Positions 55,112 through 59,073 of a stretch of 59,073 nt of DNA are shown piece by piece. The notes under the pieces are model-generated. The model worked only from the letters and a program-made list of their open reading frames with translations. It was not told the DNA's origin and made no database searches. The stretch comes from Rhodospirillaceae bacterium. Its GTDB lineage: Bacteria; Pseudomonadota; Alphaproteobacteria; Rhodospirillales; UBA2165. The translations under genes were made by a program, and so were the position numbers. The stretch spans positions 1 through 59,073 of the forward strand of contig PBNV01000009.1 of the NCBI GenBank assembly GCA_002723345.1, given 5' to 3'. Positions within the stretch are counted from its first letter, which is position 1; each line of letters opens with the position of its first letter.

Positions 55112-55145
55112 GGCCTTAGTGGTAGACCACTAGGCCTTTTTTTTT
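55112..55145 (+). terminator. Strong rho-independent terminator
   Basis: GGCC-T-TAGTGG, loop TAGA, CCACTA-GGCC (one bulged T) is followed by nine T (55137-55145). This is a textbook rightward terminator, although no gene is called upstream of it. Confidence 0.85.
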
Positions 55146-55208
55146 ACTCCATCTTGTTTGGCTGATTATCAACCGCTCGCGGGTTGGGAGCATATATCAG
55201 TAATTAAA

Positions 55209-55298
55209 CTATCGAACATCAGTCACAAAAATGATTGAAACCGTGACTGCTAATACACCCACCATTTCGACGACGTAGTAGAATTCCTGCAAATACAT
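55209..55298 (-). CDS. Candidate 29-residue small membrane protein or N-terminal fragment
   Basis: ATG 55298 has GGAGG 5 bases upstream, a strong site. The peptide MYLQEFYYVVEMVGVLAV then TVSIIFVTDVR resembles the start of larger proteins of unknown function that begin with a Tyr-Val-rich membrane helix followed by QVRQN. It may be a truncated copy or a true small protein. It lies between the terminator and the tRNA-Glu gene. Confidence 0.45.
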   Translation of the reverse strand: MYLQEFYYVVEMVGVLAVTVSIIFVTDVR

Positions 55299-55413
55299 CT
55301 TGTCCTCCACTATTACTTAAAAACTGATGAAGGTGTAGCTATCGATTCTCCGACCCTTTGGCGAGGCCGTTAGAGAACACAACTGGCAATCGTTTGGAGT
55401 ACATGTGAGGGTA

Positions 55414-55491
55414 TGGTGACCCCTACGGGATTCGAACCCGTGTTGCCAGAATGAAAATCTGGAGTCCTAGGCCTGACTAGACGAAGGGGTC
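55414..55491 (-). tRNA. tRNA-Glu (anticodon TTC), integration target
   Basis: The minus strand folds into a full cloverleaf: acceptor GACCCCT/AGGGGTC, D-arm, anticodon stem CCAGA/TCTGG with loop TTTTCAT (anticodon TTC at 55453-55455), T-arm with GGTTCGAAT, discriminator A and an encoded CCA (55414-55416). Its 3' end is repeated at 45306, 49353 and 53734, so it serves as an attachment site for mobile DNA. Confidence 0.95.
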
Positions 55492-55674
55492 ACGAACCCG
55501 ATCATATATAAACAGGCGAACACGAAATCAAGACCCGTTTATGTGATGCCATTAATTCCAGGGAATACCGGCACGTCAGGGAGAATAGGCCGGATGTTTT
55601 TTGGTCTTTTCGCTATTGGATAATGTTTTCCTGCGTCCTACGTTCAGCACGAATTTCCGACGCTAGGTGTTCAA

Positions 55675-57456
55675 TCAGGCAAAGGCAGCGTCATCTATTT
55701 GTAGTTGAACCGATGAACGACCTTGCCAGACATTTTCCCGCAAACGCCCGAGAACATTCACGGGCAGTCCCCCGTGGTTGAGGAGACGGTATCCCAAAGT
55801 GGCTTCTGCGGACCCGAAAGAGATGGCCTGTAAGCGCGCGCCCCCCGCGTTAGAAAAAATGCAACGGACATGCCCTTTGCCCACTACACTTGCATTCACG
55901 ACACGAAGTCCTGAATAGGCAAAGCGGGGCTCTGCGTTGCCGCTACCAAAAGGGCCCAGTCGCTGTACCATATTTACAAGCTCAAGGGTTGAAGCCTCCA
56001 TGGTTAGCACGGCATCCACAGAGGTAGTTGGGACAATTTCCGCTCCCTGAATGAAAGTGGCTACTCGCTGGTTAAGGAAATCGTGGAATTCACCTATCTT
56101 ATGGGCATCAAGCGTAAAGCCGGCGGCCATCGCATGGCCTCCCCCGGCCCTGAGAAGGCCTCGTTGGCGTGCTGCAATCACCGTGTTCCCAAGATCAAAA
56201 CCGGGAATGGAGCGCCCTGAGCCCGTAGCCTTCCCATCTGCCACCCCCACCACACATGCTGGCAGGTTATAGCGTTCCTTCAAACGGCTCGCGACAATAC
56301 CAATCACGCCGGGATGCCACCCTTCCCCGTGTACCATAATGACCGATCTATTACCCTGGGACTCAGCTTGTAGCAGAGCCTCTTCCTGGATGCGCTCTTC
56401 TATCGCTCTGCGTTCCTGATTGTACTCATCAAGCAGCTGCGCCAAATGGGCCGCCTCTATTGGATCGGTCGTACTCAAGAGCTGTGCGCCTAGATAGGCT
56501 TCGCCAACCCGCCCCCCGGCATTAACACGCGGCCCAAAGATAAACCCAAGGTGATACGCCGTCGGCGCCTCATCCAGATTGGCAACATCAGACAGCGCCT
56601 TGATTCCCATATTTCGGCGCTGGGACATAACCTTGATACCCTGCACGACGAGCGCACGGTTAACACCAGTGAGAGGAACAACATCGGCAACCGTACCAAG
56701 TGCCACCAAATCAAGCCACTCCATGAGCTTCGGCTCTTCCAGGACCTCATCTAGGAAATACCCGGCGTCCCGGAGGCCACGGTTCAATGCAACCAAAAAC
56801 AGAAAGGTCACTCCCACCGCCGCCAGCTGTCCACACACACTTGTCTCGTCGAGGCGATTAGGATTTACAATGGCCACGGCCTCTGGAAGACCTGCCTCTG
56901 CCACATGGTGATCAAGCACCACAACGTCCAGGCCCTCAGTTTTAGCGTAGGATAAAGGTTCATGAGAAGCGATACCGCAGTCTACGGTAATCACAACATT
57001 GGCGCCCTCGGACTTCAATTGATCAAGCGCCGGGATAGACGGACCGTAGCCCTCCTTCAAGCGGTCTGGGATATATATTCGAATATCTTGACCCAGTGCT
57101 CGGAAATATCGCTTGAGGAGTGCTGAGGAAGTTGCGCCATCCACATCATAATCACCAAAAACCGAAATTTTTTGTTTTTGCTGGACGGCAACCACGAGAC
57201 GATTAACCGCCACGGACATATCTAGGAGATGTCCGGGATCCGGAAGATCAGTGCTAAGTTTGGGATCCAGGAAGGAGGCAACCTCATCCGAGCCAATGCC
57301 ACGTGCAGAGATAAGCCGCCCGACGATTTCGGGCAGATCATGTTGCTGTGCTAACCCGAGAGCCAAGCGAGCATCGTAGGGCCGCTGGAGCCAACGCTTA
57401 CCCGAGAAGGATGCGTTAACGCCGAGAACTAGTGGATCTGAAGTGTTCGGCGCCAC
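55675..57456 (-). CDS. recJ: Single-strand-specific 5'-3' exonuclease RecJ
   Basis: The 593-residue DHH-family nuclease has motif I FGDYDVDGATSS, motif III VLDHHVAE, the later AGGHAMAAGFTL and a C-terminal OB-like region. It trims DNA ends in recombination and mismatch repair. It lies two bases after glpX and is probably cotranscribed with it and with hom. It marks the start of core chromosome right of the island. Confidence 0.95.
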   Translation of the reverse strand: MAPNTSDPLVLGVNASFSGKRWLQRPYDARLALGLAQQHDLPEIVGRLISARGIGSDEVASFLDPKLSTDLPDPGHLLDMSVAVNRLVVAVQQKQKISVFGDYDVDGATSSALLKRYFRALGQDIRIYIPDRLKEGYGPSIPALDQLKSEGANVVITVDCGIASHEPLSYAKTEGLDVVVLDHHVAEAGLPEAVAIVNPNRLDETSVCGQLAAVGVTFLFLVALNRGLRDAGYFLDEVLEEPKLMEWLDLVALGTVADVVPLTGVNRALVVQGIKVMSQRRNMGIKALSDVANLDEAPTAYHLGFIFGPRVNAGGRVGEAYLGAQLLSTTDPIEAAHLAQLLDEYNQERRAIEERIQEEALLQAESQGNRSVIMVHGEGWHPGVIGIVASRLKERYNLPACVVGVADGKATGSGRSIPGFDLGNTVIAARQRGLLRAGGGHAMAAGFTLDAHKIGEFHDFLNQRVATFIQGAEIVPTTSVDAVLTMEASTLELVNMVQRLGPFGSGNAEPRFAYSGLRVVNASVVGKGHVRCIFSNAGGARLQAISFGSAEATLGYRLLNHGGLPVNVLGRLRENVWQGRSSVQLQIDDAAFA

Positions 57457-57458
57457 GG

Positions 57459-58451
57459 TTATCCGTCTACCAGGTCGAGCCCTGTTTTCCGCCTAAAATT
57501 ATGCTCAGCCTCAACATAACGAACCGTCCCGGATTTGGACCGCATAACCATAGAATGGGTCGTGGCTCCACCTCGGAACCTGCGTACACCTTTTAACATG
57601 GTGCCGGCCGTGACGCCGGTGGCCGCAAACATTACCTCTCCACCGGCGAGGTCCATTAGACCGTATTTTTTCCCGAAATCGGTGATCCCTAATCGTTCAG
57701 CACGGCTCCTTTCATCGTCGTTTCGGAAAACCAGACGACCCTGCATTTGACCGCCGATGCATCGGAGGGCTGCTGCGGCAAGCACTCCCTCCGGTGCGCC
57801 GCCAACTCCCATATAAATGTCAACTCCGGCCTCCTCGCGAGAGGTTGCCATCACGCCACTGACATCACCATCACCGATGAGCATAATTCGGGCGCCAACT
57901 TCTCGGCATTTAGCAATAATTTCATCATGCCGGGGCCGATCAAGCACGCAGGCAACCAGGTCATTGATCTCCACGCCTTTGGCTTTCGCTAATTCGCGAA
58001 GGTTGACCTCTACCTTTTCATCAAGATCAACAACCCCTTCCGGCAAGCCGTTACCAACCGCGATTTTTTCCATGTAAGTATCAGGCGCGTGCAAAAAACC
58101 ACCTGCCTCTGCCATTGCGATGACCGCCAGGGCATTAGTGCCGCCTTTGGCCGTGATCGTCGTGCCCTCCAAGGGGTCAAGGGCGATATCGATCTCGGGC
58201 CCATCTCCCAAGCCAACTTCTTCGCCGATAAAAAGCATCGGTGCTTCATCGCGCTCACCCTCTCCAATTCGCACCGTTCCCTTGATACCCAGGCTATTTA
58301 ATGCTGTGCGCATGGCGTCCACAGCGGCCTGGTCCGCGGCTTTTTCATCTCCCCGCCCCATCCAGCGAGATGCCGCGAGAGCCGCCGCTTCTGTCACTCG
58401 GACAGTTTCGAGCGCAAGATTTCGATCCATCTTGGTCATTTGTTCATTCAT
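57459..58451 (-). CDS. glpX: Class II fructose-1,6-bisphosphatase
   Basis: The 330-residue GlpX has the metal/phosphate motifs VRIGEGERDEAP, ALDPLEGTTITAKGG and VGGAPEGVLAAAALRCIGG. It dephosphorylates fructose 1,6-bisphosphate in gluconeogenesis. Position between hom and recJ is common in Alphaproteobacteria. Confidence 0.95.
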   Translation of the reverse strand: MNEQMTKMDRNLALETVRVTEAAALAASRWMGRGDEKAADQAAVDAMRTALNSLGIKGTVRIGEGERDEAPMLFIGEEVGLGDGPEIDIALDPLEGTTITAKGGTNALAVIAMAEAGGFLHAPDTYMEKIAVGNGLPEGVVDLDEKVEVNLRELAKAKGVEINDLVACVLDRPRHDEIIAKCREVGARIMLIGDGDVSGVMATSREEAGVDIYMGVGGAPEGVLAAAALRCIGGQMQGRLVFRNDDERSRAERLGITDFGKKYGLMDLAGGEVMFAATGVTAGTMLKGVRRFRGGATTHSMVMRSKSGTVRYVEAEHNFRRKTGLDLVDG

Positions 58452-58483
58452 TTTTGACGCCCCTTATTCGTTTGTTCTGAGCC

Positions 58484-59073
58484 CTAAAACCGTTCGACTC
58501 TAATCATCATGGTGGGCTCCAACACAGCCTTGGTTTCATCAATCGTATTGATCGTTGCCATCATGTTGGCTTCCCGGGTTTCGTGGGTTGTCAACACGAC
58601 CGACACCGACTCTCCCGGAGCGCGCCCTCGTTGTAGAACCGCCTCCATAGAGACATCATGATCCCTTAAAGCGGCCGCAATGTCGGCAAGTACTCCGGGC
58701 CTATCGATCACCGTGAAACGAGCGTAGTAAGACCCAACTCTCTCAGACATGGCAACGGTTTGCAATTTTGACAGGTTGCCTGCCTGGATTCCAAAGGTAC
58801 GCGTATTGCGACCGCTTGCAATATCGGCGATGTCAGCAACGACCGCCGATGACGTCGGTCCCTGGCCTGCCCCTCGACCCTCGTACAATGTGCGCCCCAC
58901 GTGATCGCCATGCACAACTACAGCATTAAACACGTCCTCGACATGAGCGATTGGCGCACCCAAGGGTACCATGCAGGGATGCACTCGCTGCTCTATGCCA
59001 CTAGTCGTTCGACAGGTGATACCTAAAAGCTTGATGCGATACCCAAGCTCCGCTGCGAATTGGATATCCAAAG
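58484..59073 (-). CDS. hom: Homoserine dehydrogenase, C-terminal part (gene continues off window)
   Basis: Only the C-terminal ~195 residues are visible. They contain the end of the substrate domain (HPCMVPLGAPIAHVEDVFNAV, GRGAGQGPTSSAVVADI) and the ACT regulatory domain (YARFTVIDRPGVLADIAAALRDHDVSMEAVLQRG). This enzyme makes homoserine for methionine and threonine. The 5' end lies beyond base 59073. Confidence 0.92.
   Translation of the reverse strand, partial: LDIQFAAELGYRIKLLGITCRTTSGIEQRVHPCMVPLGAPIAHVEDVFNAVVVHGDHVGRTLYEGRGAGQGPTSSAVVADIADIASGRNTRTFGIQAGNLSKLQTVAMSERVGSYYARFTVIDRPGVLADIAAALRDHDVSMEAVLQRGRAPGESVSVVLTTHETREANMMATINTIDETKAVLEPTMMIRVERF

Larger units (their letters stand above)
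54767..55145 (+). ncRNA. Possible plus-strand small RNA(s) ended by two terminators
   Basis: No protein gene is supported here, yet two strong rightward terminators occur (54961-54994 and 55112-55145). A clean hairpin TCCACA-GGGG-TGTGGA lies near 54800-54817. Something transcribed from left to right therefore ends here. A 38-codon GTG frame (MKVPSGKEATLSREV...) also fits between them. I cannot match tmRNA, SRP RNA or 6S RNA. Boundaries are guesses. Confidence 0.35.

Noticed and set aside
1..59073. CRISPR arrays or complete insertion sequences
   Set aside because: No regularly spaced direct repeats and no transposase with terminal inverted repeats were seen in the reading.

Overview
The window looks like a chromosome piece from a heterotrophic, probably marine, alphaproteobacterium. 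The right end carries the gene order homoserine dehydrogenase (hom), glpX, recJ, which is common in Alphaproteobacteria. Binding-protein-dependent transporters dominate: TAXI-TRAP, a taurine/nitrate-type ABC system and a branched-chain/amide-type ABC system. Base composition is moderate and no plasmid or phage structural genes were seen. Species cannot be named from sequence alone.

Layout. 1-4.6 kb: a frameshifted secreted YHYH-domain gene, a cryptochrome/photolyase, a DUF4149 membrane protein and a methyltransferase. 4.8-8.5 kb: TAXI-type TRAP transporter (binding protein plus fused permease). 8.6-14.5 kb: an ABC transporter operon divergent from a Rieske ring-hydroxylating oxygenase and a PdxA/TphB-like dehydrogenase, which looks like an aromatic-acid module. 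14.6-19.7 kb: a helicase broken by a stop codon, two methyltransferases and a GSCFA protein. 20-22.3 kb: two glutathione S-transferases behind a cupin gene with an in-frame stop. 22.6-28.5 kb: a TPP enzyme, DUF1993, a Nei-type glycosylase, DUF3500 and an SDR. 28.6-30.9 kb: ccdA and a thioredoxin whose first CxxC cysteine codon is TGA (selenocysteine candidate), followed by remnants of a CoA-transferase and a frameshifted citrate-lyase-like gene. 31-40.4 kb: an amidase/ABC transporter operon with a permease-ATPase fusion, a YciB-like protein, and a deacetylase-amidase pair. 40.5-45 kb: an SDR, an FMN alpha-hydroxyacid oxidase, a cupredoxin and pobA.

45.3-55.4 kb is a mosaic of at least three tandem integrated segments at one tRNA-Glu gene. 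The 3' end of that tRNA occurs four times in the same orientation, and degraded tyrosine-recombinase 3' ends sit just before two of the copies. The segments carry iron-related genes (siderophore-interacting protein, heme-monooxygenase-like ABM protein), an aldehyde dehydrogenase, a drug/metabolite exporter, and ligAB (protocatechuate 4,5-dioxygenase). Near-consensus Fur boxes lie in front of pobA and in front of the aldehyde dehydrogenase gene. 55.4-59 kb is core chromosome.

How the genes work together. PobA makes protocatechuate from 4-hydroxybenzoate and LigAB opens its ring. The Rieske/PdxA-like pair could also feed into dihydroxylated aromatics. The amidase operon would import and hydrolyse an amide. 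No downstream lig genes (ligC, I, J, K) and no recognisable LysR-, TetR- or IclR-type regulators were seen. Several genes carry single-base lesions (G-run and A-run frameshifts, TAA, TAG, TGA), so gene decay or sequence error must be kept in mind, including for the selenoprotein candidate.
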